Shown here piece by piece: positions 41,237 to 53,790 of a stretch of DNA of 64,000 bases (the stretch's first letter is position 1; each line of letters begins with the position of its first letter). This stretch comes from Semisulcospira habei (taxonomy: Eukaryota; Mollusca; Gastropoda; Semisulcospiridae). The DNA lies in NCBI GenBank assembly GCA_036245525.1, contig BTPG01000003.1:190806164-190870163 (forward strand), in the 5' to 3' direction. A model generated the notes under the pieces. It was not told the origin of the DNA. It searched no databases and saw only the letters and a list, made by a program, of their open reading frames with translations. The translations under genes were made by a program, and so were the position numbers.

Positions 41237-42205
41237 GTTTTGCCAATCGATGTTTGTGTACATCTGGTATCGTCTCGATGGCAGTCTGTTCAACCTCAGA
41301 CGACTGCAGGCCCACACCAAAACCCTAGACCAAATGATTAGTGAGCTGCTCTTTGCTGATGACGCTGCCCTCGTTGCACACAGAGTGAGAGCCCTGCAGC
41401 GTATCACATCCTGCTTCGCAGACGCTGCCCAGCTCTTTGGACTCGAGGTCAGTCTGAAAAAGACAGAGGTCCTCCATCAGCCGGCACCCAAGGTAGAGCA
41501 TCGCCCTCCCCACATCACCATCGGCGATTTTAAACTGAAGTCAGTGTACCAGTTTACCTACCTTGGCTGCATCATCACATCAGACGCCAAGCTGGGCAAG
41601 GAGCTGGACAGCAGGCTGGCAAAAGAGAACAGTGCTTTCGGGCGTCTATATTAGCGGGTGTGGCACAATCAACAGCTGCAAACAGGCACCAAGATCAGCG
41701 TGTACAGAGCTGTCGTCCTCACAACCCTGCTGTATGGTTCCGAGTCCTGGGCCCTCTACCGCAGCCAACTACGACTCCTCGAACGCTTCCACCAGCGCTG
41801 CCTGCGTACAATCCTGGGCATTCACTGGAGTGACTATGTCACCAACGTCGAGGTCCTTGAACAGGCAGAAACTGTGAGCATCGAGGCTTTGCTGCTGCGG
41901 ACACAGCTCCGCTGGGCGGGGCACGTCTCCAGGATGGAGGATCATCGCCTACCAAAGATCACCCTGTTCGGCGAGCTCGCCACTGGACACAGACAGAGGG
42001 GCACCATAGAAGAGATACAAAGACTGTCTCAAGAAGTCGCTTAGTGCCTGCCAAATCGACCACCGTCAGTGGTCTTCACTCGCTGCGGACCGTGACACCT
42101 GGCGCTCCACCATTTACAAGGCAGCTGTCTCCTTTGAGGACTCGCGCAGAGCTAGCCCTGTGGGCAACCCCCATAGACTTTTCCTATAGTATCTTCGTTC
42201 GCGAA
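41237..42205 (+). pseudogene. LINE-C: non-LTR RT C-terminal fragment
   Basis: ELLFADDAALVAHRVRALQR carries the catalytic FADD. It is followed by FGLEVSLKKTEVL, YQFTYLGCIITSDAKLGKEL, then in the next frame LLYGSESWALYRSQLRLLER and LRWAGHVSRMEDHRLPK. A final AADRDTWRSTIYKAA segment is typical of these LINE ends. The sequence is stop-free apart from the frame change near 41654. It abuts the Gypsy integrase remnant and replaces unit 1's 11200-12690. Clade not assigned. Confidence 0.8.
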
Positions 42206-42520
42206 GTCAAGCCAAGAACATGTCTTTGACCTGAGAGAGAAGCTGGAGGATACCCTCAGGGTGCTCGAAAATAACTGGAAACAGGTGCAGAGCAAAGGAA
42301 AGCATTACTATGACCGTAAAGCCAAACCTCGACGCTTCCAGCCAGGTTACTCGGTGTTGGTTCTTCTCACCACCGACAACAACAAGCTTCTGATGTAGTG
42401 GAAGAGACCCTACGTGGTTGAAGCAGTGGTTGGAATCAACGACTACAGAGCCAAGATCAACAACAAGATACCACGCGAATCTGCTGAAGAAGTACGTTGA
42501 GAGAGGTCGTAAGACAAACC
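42206..42520 (+). pseudogene. Gypsy integrase C-terminus (unit 2)
   Basis: FDLREKLEDTLRVLENNWKQ, then HYYDRKAKPRRFQPGYSVLV and NDYRAKINNKIPRE, leading into ESAEEVR. It matches 12695-12975. The catalytic core has been lost. Confidence 0.75.
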
Positions 42521-43915
42521 ACAACAAGCGGAATCGGTGTGTCTGGCTGACGAGAGACGACGAGAACCTGTCCAACCTAAACAAATTCCGACACAAGGAG
42601 GGTGTTGAAGACATCCATTTCGGTCAAAACCTGACACAGGGACAACACGAACACCTGAGAGCTCTGCCTACGCAGTTCAAACATCGGTTTACGCCTGACC
42701 CGGGGACAGCAGACACTGCAGCATGAAGTTAATCTGACATCAAACGAGCCGATTTGTCTACCTTATCAGACGAGGGACGAACTGAAGAAAGACATCAATG
42801 AAATGCTGGACATGGAAGTCATCAGGGAGTTCAAGTCACCATATGCATCCCCAGTGATCATCGTGAAGAAACCAGATGGATCCAACCAGAGTCCATGCCC
42901 ACTGCCGAAGAACTGTTCCAGAAAGTCAGTGGAGACCGGTTCTGCTCCATGATTGACCTAAGCAAAGGGCACTGGCAAATCAAGGTTGCAGAGAGGGATA
43001 CCTACAAGACAGCTTTCGTCACACCCGACAGTCACTGGGAGTTCCTGATGATGCCTTTTGGAATGGTAAACAGTAGAAGAAGAGGAATGACAAATATCCT
43101 AGGAGATATGCAAAGTGTGTTTTTACTGGGATGACATCTTGATCCATACCAAGATCTGGGAAGATCACCTCAAGGCCCTTCGAGAGCTGTTCCAGCGCCT
43201 GTCAGATGCGAATTTCAACCATCCGACCGAGCAAGTGTATCCTTGGGGCCGACAACGTGAACTTAATAGGGTACCGGTTAAGCGACGGCTTGAAAGCACT
43301 ACATGACGACAAGGTAAAAAATATCAGGGATGCCCCACGACCTACTACCAAGAAGCAGGTTCGCGCATCCATGGGACTGACAAACTACTACCGAGAGTAC
43401 ATCCCGAACTTCGCAGCTGTCACAGCATCCCTGACTGACTTGTTGAAGAAAGGACAACCCAACGAGGTGAAAGTGGAGGAGGCCCAAGAGCGAGTATTCC
43501 AGACAGTTCGTGACATCCTAACCGAGAAGCTCGTTCTACACCTCCCGGATACAAGAAGCCCTTCGTTCTGAGGACCGACGCCTCCAACGACGGAGTGGGT
43601 GTCATCCTAATGCAGGAGAATGATGGAAAACTCTATCAAGCGAGCTACGCCAGAAAGAAGTTGACCCGTGCCGAGAAGAACTACTCTACCATTGAGAAGG
43701 AGTGCCTACCCATCATCTAGGGAGTGAGGAGGTTTGCGTTGTACCTTCAGGGAGTACCATTTGTGTTGCGGACCTTGAACTATCGTAACTCTGCCAAAGT
43801 CACAAACTCCCGCATCATGAGATGGGCAATGTTGTTACAGAACTTTAATATTAAGTTACAGTCAATCAAGGGTTCACAGAATGTCGGAGCGGATTATCTG
43901 AGTAGAGCAGTTTAA
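42521..43915 (+). pseudogene. Gypsy RT-RNase H remnant (unit 2, second)
   Basis: Linker and RT with KKPDGSN, FQKVSGDRFCSMIDLSKGHW, FYWDDILIH, NYYREYIPNFAAV, DASNDGVGVILMQENDGK and STIEKECLPII, then a TAG, and LQSIKGSQNVGADYLSRAV to a stop. Several frame changes. Collinear with 12976-14391; it retains the PDSHWEFLMMPFGMVNS part that unit 1 has lost. Confidence 0.85.
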
Positions 43916-44262
43916 AGGAACCTTTCTTTTCTTTGTTCAGGGGCGGTTTAAAGGAACTGCGAGACAATTATTCCAGAAAAGTTTATTTGATTTAATGTTT
44001 GATATGGAGGTTGCTAGTGCTTATCGTTGTGTGTAGATTGACACTGCCACAATTGTGTTTTGATGTTTGCGAAGAATCTTTTTGAAATTTCGTTCTAAAA
44101 AGGAAGGCAATGTTATGTTTGTGGTTGTGTTAATCTTTTTAGGGCATGTGTGTGTTCATCATAGGAAAGGATGCGATGTTCAGTTGAGTTAATTTAGATT
44201 AGAATCACGTACCTTTTTAGTACGATTCCGCTTGAGAAACGTAAACTCTAGGTGGTATTAGC
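43916..44262 (+). mobile_element. Gypsy 3' region and truncated LTR (unit 2)
   Basis: LTR start TGTTATGTTTGTGG at 44111. Counterpart of 14392-14733. Confidence 0.6.
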
Positions 44263-44525
44263 AAGAGGCATAGATCCTCACGTGCCCCCGCAAGTGCGGC
44301 GGCTCATGAGAATCTATGTCTATACCAACTGAATCGCCTTTACGTTTTCTCGGCAGTTATGTTAGAGCGGTGACATCAAAACATGACTGCGCTGGTCTGA
44401 ACAAGTTTCCGGACAAAAACAAAATTGGACCAACACTTCTGATTGGTCTAAAATTCTGAAAAGTGCAAGAGACATAGATCCTCATGAGTCCCTGTAATTG
44501 CGGTGGCTCATGAGGATTTATTCTC
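44263..44525. mobile_element. Two M4 hairpin cores (unit 2)
   Basis: Counterparts of 14734-15003. The second (44465-44527) has cleaner arms than in unit 1. Confidence 0.6.
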
Positions 44526-44985
44526 TTACTGCCGTCATTCTGTACGCAGTGCACGCTGTGCATGTTCAGGCTGTAACCAGTTCTGTTTATCGTACCGGTG
44601 ATAAGATGCTTTAGATTTCAGACGCACAATATACGTACAGTGGCAGTGAAGGGATTATAAGCGGTCGTGATGCACTTTGCAACCTACGGATACGCGTGCG
44701 TCAGCAGTTGCATTATTGTATGTTTCACAATCACGTCTATAGCACGAAAAACAGCTATTCACCGTCATGGTGTAAAATACTATGCGTATAATGTATGGTT
44801 AAATTAATCTCTTCTTTCTTACTCCTCCGTTGTCTGTTTTTGTTTGGTTGTTTCCCCCATAGCCGTTCTCACGCTAAACCGCACCCAGAATCATCCCTAG
44901 CCTTTCTCCAAACCAGCCAAATCTTCACATGTAGTTCTCACGCACTCTGTAACAAATGTGCTTGCGCGCGAGCGCACACAAAGCT
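44526..44985. other. Diverged LOX first-intron copy (unit 2)
   Basis: Counterpart of 15004-15459; no gene. Confidence 0.5.
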
Positions 44986-45230
44986 TTAACCCGTTCAGCG
45001 CCGAGAAAATTTGAACACCACCCAACCTGCAAGAGGTATAGATCCTCATGAGCCCTCGCAGTTGCGGGGGCTCATGAGGATCTATGTCTCTTGCTGACAC
45101 CAATTCGAATCCAGGTTCCTGGGACACCTATGGTTGTTTATGAACCACCATATTTTAAACAACTCTACAGTGTTGAACGAACGAAGAATGCAGAAGCACA
45201 ATCTGAACCAACTGGCGATGAACGGGTTAA
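44986..45230. mobile_element. MITE M4, intact (unit 2)
   Basis: TTAACCCGTTCAGCGCC to GGCGATGAACGGGTTAA, with the hairpin core at 45029-45095. Confidence 0.75.
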
Positions 45231-45239
45231 AATGCAATT

Positions 45240-45605
45240 TCAGATATTGACACACAATGTCAGGTAGGTAGTATACTCACAGGCAACTTTGAAGCGTTCA
45301 ATGACGGTCGGTTCAAGTTCTAACGTTCAACACTCGCAGAAGTTTTCAAATGGATTGTTTTCCTTCACACCCTTCTCCTATATACTCGAACCACAGGACA
45401 AGAGAACATACATTGATTATGTCCCCCGACAGCTCTGCTTCGAACATTTACAGTCTCGGAGCCGCTGTCAGAGGACGAACCTACTGTACGTTTCTTTTTC
45501 CTGTGCTAGCTAGGGAATACACGGGAAGTGTTTCGCGCTCCACTAACACTATGAAGGAAAACCACGCGATCGCGTTCTTGAAACCATTGGCCTGCACGAG
45601 TAAAG
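45240..45605 (-). promoter_or_regulatory. Orphan LOX promoter and first exon (unit 2)
   Basis: Minus-strand donor GTGAGTATAC at about 45280-45271 and TGTGGTTCGAGTATATAGG (TATA at 45379-45384). Counterpart of 15712-16080. Confidence 0.5.
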
Positions 45606-45689
45606 GTTAAGGCCGATAGCACGGCGCGGTATGGCTCGTCAGTACACTCCGATACAATTTACTTTCCACACCACGGTTAAACTCGCTCC

Positions 45690-45900
45690 TTAACCCATTA
45701 CATCCCGAGGATGATTTTCTTTAATAAGCTTATTGTCCTGTGAATGCTACATTACAGCTTAGGAGATAGATCGACCCTTTTAGTTGAAGTGGTGCCAGAA
45801 TAGCTTGGCGCCTCAGGCGCCAAACTATTCTTGCACCACCCTTAAACTATCCTAATAAAATTAATTTCAAGTAGTGGTGTATCAGAATGAAAAGGGTTAA
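45690..45900. mobile_element. MITE M3 (unit 2)
   Basis: TTAACCCATTACATCCCGAGG to GAATGAAAAGGGTTAA. Counterpart of 16161-16371. Confidence 0.75.
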
Positions 45901-45957
45901 AAAGATCTGTTTTGATCAATACATCCACGGGGCACATTTTACCTTAAACGTTTTATG

Positions 45958-45962
45958 CAAGG
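45958..45962. other. Empty target site of the unit 1 Gypsy insertion
   Basis: A single CAAGG between TTTTATG and ATAATTTTCCC. In unit 1 it is duplicated around the element. Confidence 0.9.
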
Positions 45963-47998
45963 ATAATTTTCCCAACTACTGAAAACTTCCCTTCGAAACG
46001 TATGAACACATTTTCTTTAAAGCATATACAATTTTTAAGAAGCCACACAAGAAGTGTTTATCTTTAGAAGTAAACTACAAACAAGACGAGGATTTCATCC
46101 CAGAGTCAACCGTATTGTTTGGAGCTCACATGCGTTTTTGTTTTAGGAACACTCAGAGTTGTTCATATTTTTAAGCTTATCCTTCTGATCCATTTCCCTC
46201 CTCTCTAAGCCAACGTCTAATCAACACAGATGCCGGTGCCCACAAATAAAGACGAACATACGGCGTCTTTAGCACGCTCTGTGGGCTCGATTAGCGACAG
46301 GAATTCTGAAGTAGAATAGCACGAGCAGCAAAATGACGTCACAATAAACCTGACGTCATGGCATCGCTAGTCTCACGACGCTGTGTACACAGTGACGTAT
46401 TTGATGTTTTACGTCATTCATCCGAAAGGCACAAAGCCTCTTAAAGGGCCGACTATTGTTCCACACGGCCTCTTTCAGGGTTGACCGTTTGATTCGAGTA
46501 TATAGTGGCCCCAAAACTTGCAAAAACGAACTAATCATTTAAACAGTTGAAGATATAACGCCGATTACGAACTCATTGACTGTCCATCTCTAAACTAGCT
46601 ATATCCGAAATTCCAAGTAAATAGAACAAAAATTACGGATTCAAATGTGGGTCAACGACTTCATATACTGAACGGCAATTTCTCTCTTTAACGAGTCAAC
46701 CGGTCTAAATATGCTCGAAGTGTCTCCGAAATACACCTCGATCAAAACAGTTACTAGCGATTCAGGACTATACCTACAGAAACTTCGGAGACACTCGTGT
46801 CTACATACACACACTGCGCTTCCCGCCAAATGTACGGTCAACAGCGCGGTTAGCCTAGCTAGGCACGACGTAATTTGTTGTGTTATTTCACCGTCAGTCT
46901 GATGTGTGCCCGCATATTCGTCATTTGCATGCTACCGAAGGTGCTCCGACGAGTCCCATCTCAAAGTCTACCGTATTTTCATGAAATGCAAAAAGATTCA
47001 CAAGGCAATCGCCGATTGTAAGGGAAACCTAACACAATTGCACGTTTGAATAAAAGGGGGGCAACGTTTAGATGTGTGCGGTCGCTTACTTATAAAACCA
47101 CACCACAGAAAAGTGAACCTAGCGAGTGGGACAACTTATGTGCAGTGCAGAAACCTGAACATGTTTCACCAACGGTTTCATTACCGTTTGCTGCAAATCA
47201 TGAACCTACTTGTCCGCTGTCGCTACTAGCGATATAGCTGAAAACAGGGCCGATATTCTTCATTATCAAAGCAGGAATATTTCCTGGATAAATATACAAT
47301 ATACTGTGGTGCAAAGGCGACATTTTTTTTTTAACGGATTCCTAAAATGTCGCCTTTTTGCGCCACAGTACAGTTTTGGGATCATGGTCACACGCCATTA
47401 AGCACATATTCAATATGCAGCTTTCTGTAGACGTTCCCCATTATATATTCCGTCTCGAAACCCGAGAAAAAACCAGCAACGCCCAAAAAACTTTGCTTTC
47501 AACACAATAAAGAATCCCTGAACAGCAGAAAGATACGCACGGTTTCAAAACCATTTCCTTCGAAACACCATTGTCCAAACTAAATATTCTTAATGGCTGC
47601 AACTCTTCGATCTTAGCTGAAATTTGGTAATTGTTCGTCCCAGTAGGCCAGCGTAATGACATTCTGAGGCCTGAACCCACAACAGACGAGGAAACATTTC
47701 CTAGCACACAGAAACATACGCCACACACACACCACAAACACGCACACAAAAGGACGCATACACGTGCACAGCCGGTTGATTTTTTTTTTAATTTCCTTGT
47801 TTGTGACGTGGTCCTCAGAAAAACATAACGACACCAATGGTTGAACACTGGTTGCCTCCAGCGAATCAGCGAATCGAGGGACACAACCAGTGTACAGTGG
47901 TCACTTGCACAAGGGTGCCAAGATCGATACTGCTAAACTTGGTACCCTTTCTCTGAAGACTTCCTGCAAGCAAAGGTGTGACTGAATATGTCAAGGTC
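45963..47998. other. 3' flank of LOX copy 2, no gene
   Basis: Collinear with 21622-23689. CRE-like cluster at 46330-46415 (two TGACGTCA palindromes kept) and mariner-like foldback at 47302-47370. The G run of unit 1 is shortened here. Confidence 0.6.
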
Positions 47999-48277
47999 CT
48001 AGATACTGATGGAGTTGGGGATGAGCGCCGGGTTCAGGACATCGTAACCGGGTTTTCGCGTCTTGTTGCGCTCCAGCACCGCCTTCTCAACCGTCTCTAG
48101 CTCCCTCTGGAAACGCTCGCCCACTATCACGGCAGGTGGATCGACGATGAAGGAGCCCAGTGGGGTGCCGAGGCGGGCGTTGCCGCGAGAGCTGAAGAGA
48201 CCAACAGCTTGCATCGTGCGCAGGAGGGAGTTCTTGTCAGCAATCAGCTTGGCCACGTCCTCTTCGCTCCGAGGAAG
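47999..48277 (-). CDS. LOX: LOX copy 2 coding exon 9
   Basis: LPRSEEDVAKLIADKNSLLR to ALIPNSISI and stop. Terminal Ile kept. Confidence 0.95.
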   Translation of the reverse strand, partial: LPRSEEDVAKLIADKNSLLRTMQAVGLFSSRGNARLGTPLGSFIVDPPAVIVGERFQRELETVEKAVLERNKTRKPGYDVLNPALIPNSISI

Positions 48278-48769
48278 CTGGAATGAAGCGACAATTGAAA
48301 ATGTAAACGATTCAACACTGTGCTGCTCTGTGACTCTGGACCTTACGGCCTCGAGGACGTAAGGTCCGAAGTCATAGACCAGTAATGAAATGTCACATAA
48401 GCAGCTAGTTTCACGTGAAGTGAAGTTTGCTGTAAATAAATACAGAAATAAATGGCTTACTATGTAAATAAACAATGAAGAGACAGGCACAAAGTTGTAT
48501 AAAAAGGAACTACACAAATAGTCTACAAACGGGTTATCCTCAGTATATCGCGGTACCTGGGAACCATGAAGTCAGATCGCGTTATTCTCCATCACTAATG
48601 TATTGCTGAATTTAAACAAGACACTTCTTGTTTAGCTATAGGTCTACGGGTCTACGACAGCCAAGTCTGACGTCGGCTTCAGAACCTTTTCCTCACCGGA
48701 ATTTCGACTCGACAGTTTTATCACATACTGCGTTTACAGGAGTGGCTAATGCCGAGGCTGACCTCTATT

Positions 48770-48886
48770 TTAACCCTTTGGCTGTCGGTAGCGGTTTTTA
48801 GTCGCGATGATTCCTGCAGAATGTCAGGGTGTTATTCCTGCAGGGATCATAGCGACAAATACCTCTACCGACACCCAAAGGGTTAA
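48770..48886. mobile_element. MITE M1 in LOX copy 2 last intron
   Basis: TTAACCCTTTGGCTGTCGG to CGACACCCAAAGGGTTAA, 34 bp from the exon 8 donor, as in copy 1. Confidence 0.8.
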
Positions 48887-48919
48887 ATATTTGCTAAAGG
48901 AATATAACCAGTTTCTGAC

Positions 48920-49222
48920 CTTATCGGTGGGCGGGTCCCCCAGCAAGACAAACGGGTAGTTGGGAGCGTATCCGAAGTGGTCGTACTGGGGAAAGTTGAC
49001 TGCCGCGTGCCCCACGCTGCACGTGAAGATGACGCTCGTGATCAGTAGCGCGAGCTGGTCGAGCGAGGTCAGAGCACCGTGGGTCAGCGGCAGGCCGTGT
49101 ATTCCGTAACCGCCCTCGGCGCGGGGCTTGGCCAAAACTGCTGCCCAAGCCTGAACCTCGGAATCTGCCTGGAGTTCCTTGTCGCCAGGATAGTAGAGGT
49201 TGATGTAGGCCGTCGCGTATTT
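48920..49222 (-). CDS. LOX: LOX copy 2 coding exon 8
   Basis: KYATAYINLYYPGDKELQAD to CSVGHAAVNFPQYDHFGYAP. His548 and Asn552 retained, with Ile to Val and Ala to Pro changes between them and the following motif. Confidence 0.94.
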
Positions 49223-49432
49223 CTGAAAGGTCAGTAACGAATGTCACAGAATAAATATTGAGAATACCAACAGCATTTACACAAATGTTTTGAAAAGAAT
49301 TGTACTATCACCCAAGTCCCCCAGGGCAGACCCAGGTTGGGGTCCAGGCAACTCATAAGAGACCAGTTGCAAGAGCGAAAATAAATCGTCTGCAAACTAT
49401 TAAACAGGTTGCCTGTTACAGTAGTCAAACGT

Positions 49433-49640
49433 TTAACCCCTTTCCTGCCAAGGTACGTACATTTAGTTTCTGAAATCTTTGCTTATTGAACGACCAAAAG
49501 ATATCCAAGAAACATGGACGTCAAGTGGTCGCAGCAAGAGGCATAGATCCTCATGAACTCCTGAAGTCGCGGGGGCTCACGAGGATCTACGCCTCTTGCA
49601 GCTGGATTGCGTTCACTTTTCTCGGCAGTGAAGGGGTTTA
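49433..49640. mobile_element. MITE M4 variant in LOX copy 2 intron
   Basis: TTAACCCCTTTCCTGCC to GGCAGTGAAGGGGTTTA, with the hairpin core at about 49535-49600. Upstream at about 49316-49345 is a fragment of the CCC-AGTCCCCCAGGGCAGACC retroposon end. Confidence 0.65.
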
Positions 49641-49926
49641 TGGTTTGTGTAAACCGAGGCCTCGTAGCGATCCAGTCGGGAGCCAAGCACAACGCGACAG
49701 AAAACGTTTGCAACGACCCCGCACGCCTTTCGCTTGGGAGCACAAGACCCTGATGGCGTTACAAGACCTGGGATGTTCGGCCAGTAATGACGGGGAACTT
49801 TTGCAACCCCCAGCACGCCTTTCGATTGCAAACAGGGGAACAAACGACACCGTCCGCACGAGCGACAGAAGGGGCGGGCGGTTGCGAAGGTTGCCTATTA
49901 CATGTGGGTAGGATCAATACCACCTA

Positions 49927-49961
49927 ACCCCCCCCCCCCGCCCCCCCCCCCCCCCCCCCCG
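49927..49961. repeat. C homopolymer tract
   Basis: Over 30 C with two interruptions, in a LOX copy 2 intron; absent from copy 1. Confidence 0.95.
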
Positions 49962-50005
49962 CGATACAAATAAACGGCCCTCCCACACCCCTCCAATATA
50001 CATAC

Positions 50006-50185
50006 CTTAACGACGTCATAAAGCTGCAGCCCGTCCTCGCGGTAATGATAGTTGGGCAGCACGTCCGCGTCCAGAACCCCGCGAGCTTTGAGCGCCTCGG
50101 GCAGCGTTCCCTCCACATCCACCCTCCACTCCTTCAAACGTCGGATGCCCAGCTCCCGAATCGTGTCATGTCCCACGGCGGACAC
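50006..50185 (-). CDS. LOX: LOX copy 2 coding exon 7
   Basis: VSAVGHDTIRELGIRRLKEW to YREDGLQLYDVVK. A C run (49927-49961) lies in the intron shortly downstream. Confidence 0.92.
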
Positions 50186-51012
50186 CTGAGACATAGGTAA
50201 ATTAAACCTTCAGTTGATTTGCGTTGTAGTCAAGTACGGTTTATCGTTTATGCGGTCACTATGTGGCTTTAGTTTGAGTGGTTTCCATTAGACAACGGGC
50301 AACGGAAGACGAAACGCGCCGAGCACCCGAATAGGCGATGTGCGCAAATCGGACGTAGGTAAAATTTGCACGAGTTTTGCCTAAAACAGTGGATTAAAAC
50401 CCCGGACAAAACCGCGATACCGTATGTTGGTCCGGGCTTTTAATCAACTGTTTTCGTCGAAACTCGTGCAGTTTTAGCCTACTTCTGATTTCCGGAAATC
50501 GTCTGCGATTCATCCGATAGATGTCTGCGATGTACAGTTCGAGTGATAGATGGCACACAACTTGGGTTCTCAAAGATCCTCGCAGAGAATCGCATTTCTA
50601 TACTATTGAGACCAATCATTCGTTGCAAGTTGACCTAATACGATTCACTTTTAAGAATCTCCTACAATTTGGTCTTAGCCTTACTTGGGTTATACACGAA
50701 ACAACTTAGATGGCGTTTTGCCCGAAAAACAATCGTAAGCGACCAGTTGCAGCGACTCGATTTCGTAAAAGTGCAGAAATATTTTATGAAATGACTGCCT
50801 CATATTATTCAGCCCAGTTCAAACACAAGCTTGTTTTCAAACCTGAAACAGCACGTCGGCAAGATGGACTGATATTGAAATCTGGCCGTTTCCCAAAAAA
50901 AGACGTCCATTTTGTGCAAAGCAGTATTTCATTGTATTTCAATGAAAATATCGCTTTGCAGAAAATAAAATGGGCGTATAATCAAACAGATTCACCCGCT
51001 TTGACAACTCAC

Positions 51013-51223
51013 TTTATCAAACAGCCCGCCCGGGCTCAGCAGTATTGTACTGGCTGCTGCGTTGATTTCCAGCAGAAACATGAAGTGAGGTTTCAGGAGG
51101 CGGAAGATCGGGTGGTTTCCCGATAGCTCGCGGTTGGCGGCCAGACAAAAGCTCTCCATCAGCAGATGGGTGAAGTGCAGATGGGTCAAGACCTGGTGGG
51201 AGTTGGCTTCGGCCAGATTGTAC
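51013..51223 (-). CDS. LOX: LOX copy 2 coding exon 6
   Basis: HQVLTHLHFTHLLMESFCLA and EINAAASTILL to GGLFDK. Iron ligands and Ala403 retained. Confidence 0.95.
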
Positions 51224-52154
51224 CTGGACAAGGACAAAGCCCGTAAGTATCACGTTTGATAAAACTACCAATTTTACTTTTTCAAAAAGGGGCATTTTTC
51301 ACACAGTTGTAAGACTTTCGTGACCGTAGACCTCAATTTGAAAGCTAGCATTTCAGAAAACAATCACGAACATATTTATCGATTTCTGGACCTCGTGACT
51401 CTTGGCGTTTCTGAGGGGTCATCCAAATATGCATAGAAAAGACTTATCATCCGATATCTTTGTCCGTGTGGGTCTGAAGTTACAGTATATTAAACAAGAG
51501 AAAAATAAACCGAACAGGATCCATCTGCAAGAGACAGATCGTCATGTGGCCCAGAGTTGCGGGGGCCCACGAGGCTCTATTCCTCTTGCCTACATCTTGT
51601 ACCCATGATTCGCGAACAGGGACTCGTTGGCGTTGAAGTAAAAAGATTACAGACAATCCGTGTGCATTGGCACTTTAGGGGTTAAAAGAGCTGATTAAAC
51701 GTGATGAATACAAAAAGGGTTTAAAATTAATGTCCAGGTCTCGACGATCATTTCGTCTCGGATCTTTCACATATCTACAGCTACGTTCAAGCCACTAAGA
51801 TGGTACTGTTCAGATGGTACTGCATGTTTAGTATTTTCACCGACTATTATAACCCATTACATCCCGAGGTTGATTTTCTTTAGATTATTGAGTTGGCCTA
51901 TGAAGGTTACTTTACCGTTCAGAAGACAGACTGATCATGATGACCACTCTTTAACTATCATGCTCATATCCATTTTATGTTAGCGCGCATCAGGACTTAT
52001 CCCTTTTAGCCCCAAGGTCACAGTTCTCAAATTTGGAGGTGTTCCCTAACGACTATGATTGATCATAATACAACGGCAGTGTCGGATGAGCTTGGCGCCT
52101 GCTGCAGTGCCGGGACTAAATGGGTTAAAGGATTAACAGTCCTGGTTTACACAC

Positions 52155-52318
52155 CACATTTTGGCGAGAAGCCAGGTGTATTCGTCGTCTGTTGGAAGAC
52201 GGGGTTGTCCGCCCCTGGTTGCTGGAAGAGCTGGATGGCGATTGGCAACAGTTGCTTCTCTTTGTTGACGAAGAGCAGGGCAAGTGGAGCCGTCAATACA
52301 CGGCCTTCAGGGCCATGT
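52155..52318 (-). pseudogene. LOX: LOX copy 2 coding exon 5 (4-nt deletion)
   Basis: Starts HGPEGRVLTAPLALLFVNKE like copy 1, but four bases are missing near 52194-52198 (TTGGAAGACGG versus CTGGAAGGAAGACGG, plus strand). Translation departs from NPVFLPADDEYTW after PVF. Splice sites are intact. Confidence 0.9.
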
Positions 52319-52923
52319 CTGGAAAAGGAAAGTAAGCGTGGTAAGTGTATTATGTTGTTCCACGTTTTACGACGGTTCTAAAAGCGCCCGTTACATGCGC
52401 ATTGATAAAATGTAATGCAAGGTGCATCACTGCGCACCTCAGGGGCGGATCGGTGGGGTTCCAGGGGTGCTCCAGGCGAAACTTTTGTAAAATGTTATAT
52501 CAAAGTCCCTTTTCGGGTCGCGCCCCCCCCCCCCCCCACGCCACTCTCCCCTCGTTTTCGACGGGTGGCGAGGTTTAGGTTAAAAGAAGTACTCGCATGT
52601 TATCCTCTCGATGTTTCGGCTAATGTATTTGTGTCAGGTTAAAGGGCCCTAACAAAACGCCCCCCCCCCCCAACACTAGAAAACTGATCCGCCCCTGCAC
52701 CTGGTACAATTAAGCTCAATTGTGTAGATTAGACGCCCAATGGTAAACAAATAATGTAAATGAGCAAGAGATGGTTCAGACAGTAATATTGTACAACAAG
52801 CACAGAACGGGCGCCTTCTGACGAACCAGTTTTACTGACGAAACACGAGAGATGAGCATTCACTGATGCTGTTTCCAGTACACAGGTGTGCACTACTTGT
52901 GTGCGGGCAACAGTATGTGCGCT

Positions 52924-53197
52924 TTAACCCGCTCAGCGCCAGCTCATACAGACTTTCTGCAGTCTATGTTAATTCAACACTAGAATACCCTAGCTGTTCC
53001 ATGAACGTTGATTCAGTGTGTGTCAACATGAGGCATAGATCATGAGCCTCGGCACCTGCGGGGGCTCATAAGGATCTATACCTCTTGCGGTTGGGTGGTG
53101 TTCAGATCTGATCGGCACTGAGGGGATTAAACCCCTATGTGCACGCAGTCGCAGGCACCCCATGCAGTCCCGGTGGCTGCATGCACAAGGGGGTTAA
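52924..53197. mobile_element. MITEs M4 and M5 back to back (unit 2)
   Basis: M4 52924-53130 and M5 53127-53197 share the TTAA at 53127-53130, as in unit 1. Confidence 0.65.
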
Positions 53198-53790
53198 CAA
53201 ACCTGAACTCATTCAAGGCGCCCCGTAACGCTATACGAAGCATTCGCAGCTATTGATGCAAGGGTCTCTTGAATGGGTTAAAGTACAAATCCACTGACTA
53301 GCACATAACGTAAATTGAAAGCATCTTCGAGAATCCCGTGTTAGACGTAGCTGGCGTTTTCTTCACACAGTGCTATATTACCTTCGTCTAAACTAGCTGT
53401 AAACTTCCCTATCAAATATTAAAATGCCAAGAGACCAACATTTGTGCGGCATTGTTACAATTGGAGTGTTTTTACACAACTGTTCATTGTTAATCCAACC
53501 AACCAAAACACTAATTCAAGAATTCTCGAGGTTGTAGATCGTCTTGTTCTATACCTGCGTATTTTTGTGGGCTGGTGATTGGGTGCCCGATAGGCGGGGG
53601 CAGGGGATCTAACTGTGTCCAGCGCTGACTAATACCCTATGGTATGTGTAACAAGACCCCCCCCCCCCCCCAAATAAATAAAAAATTAAATGATAAGTAA
53701 AATTATATAAATAAAAATACCGAACAAAAGCAACGAAACCCATACACAACCAACCAGCCTGCAAGCCAGCCAGCCAACCAAACACCTAAC

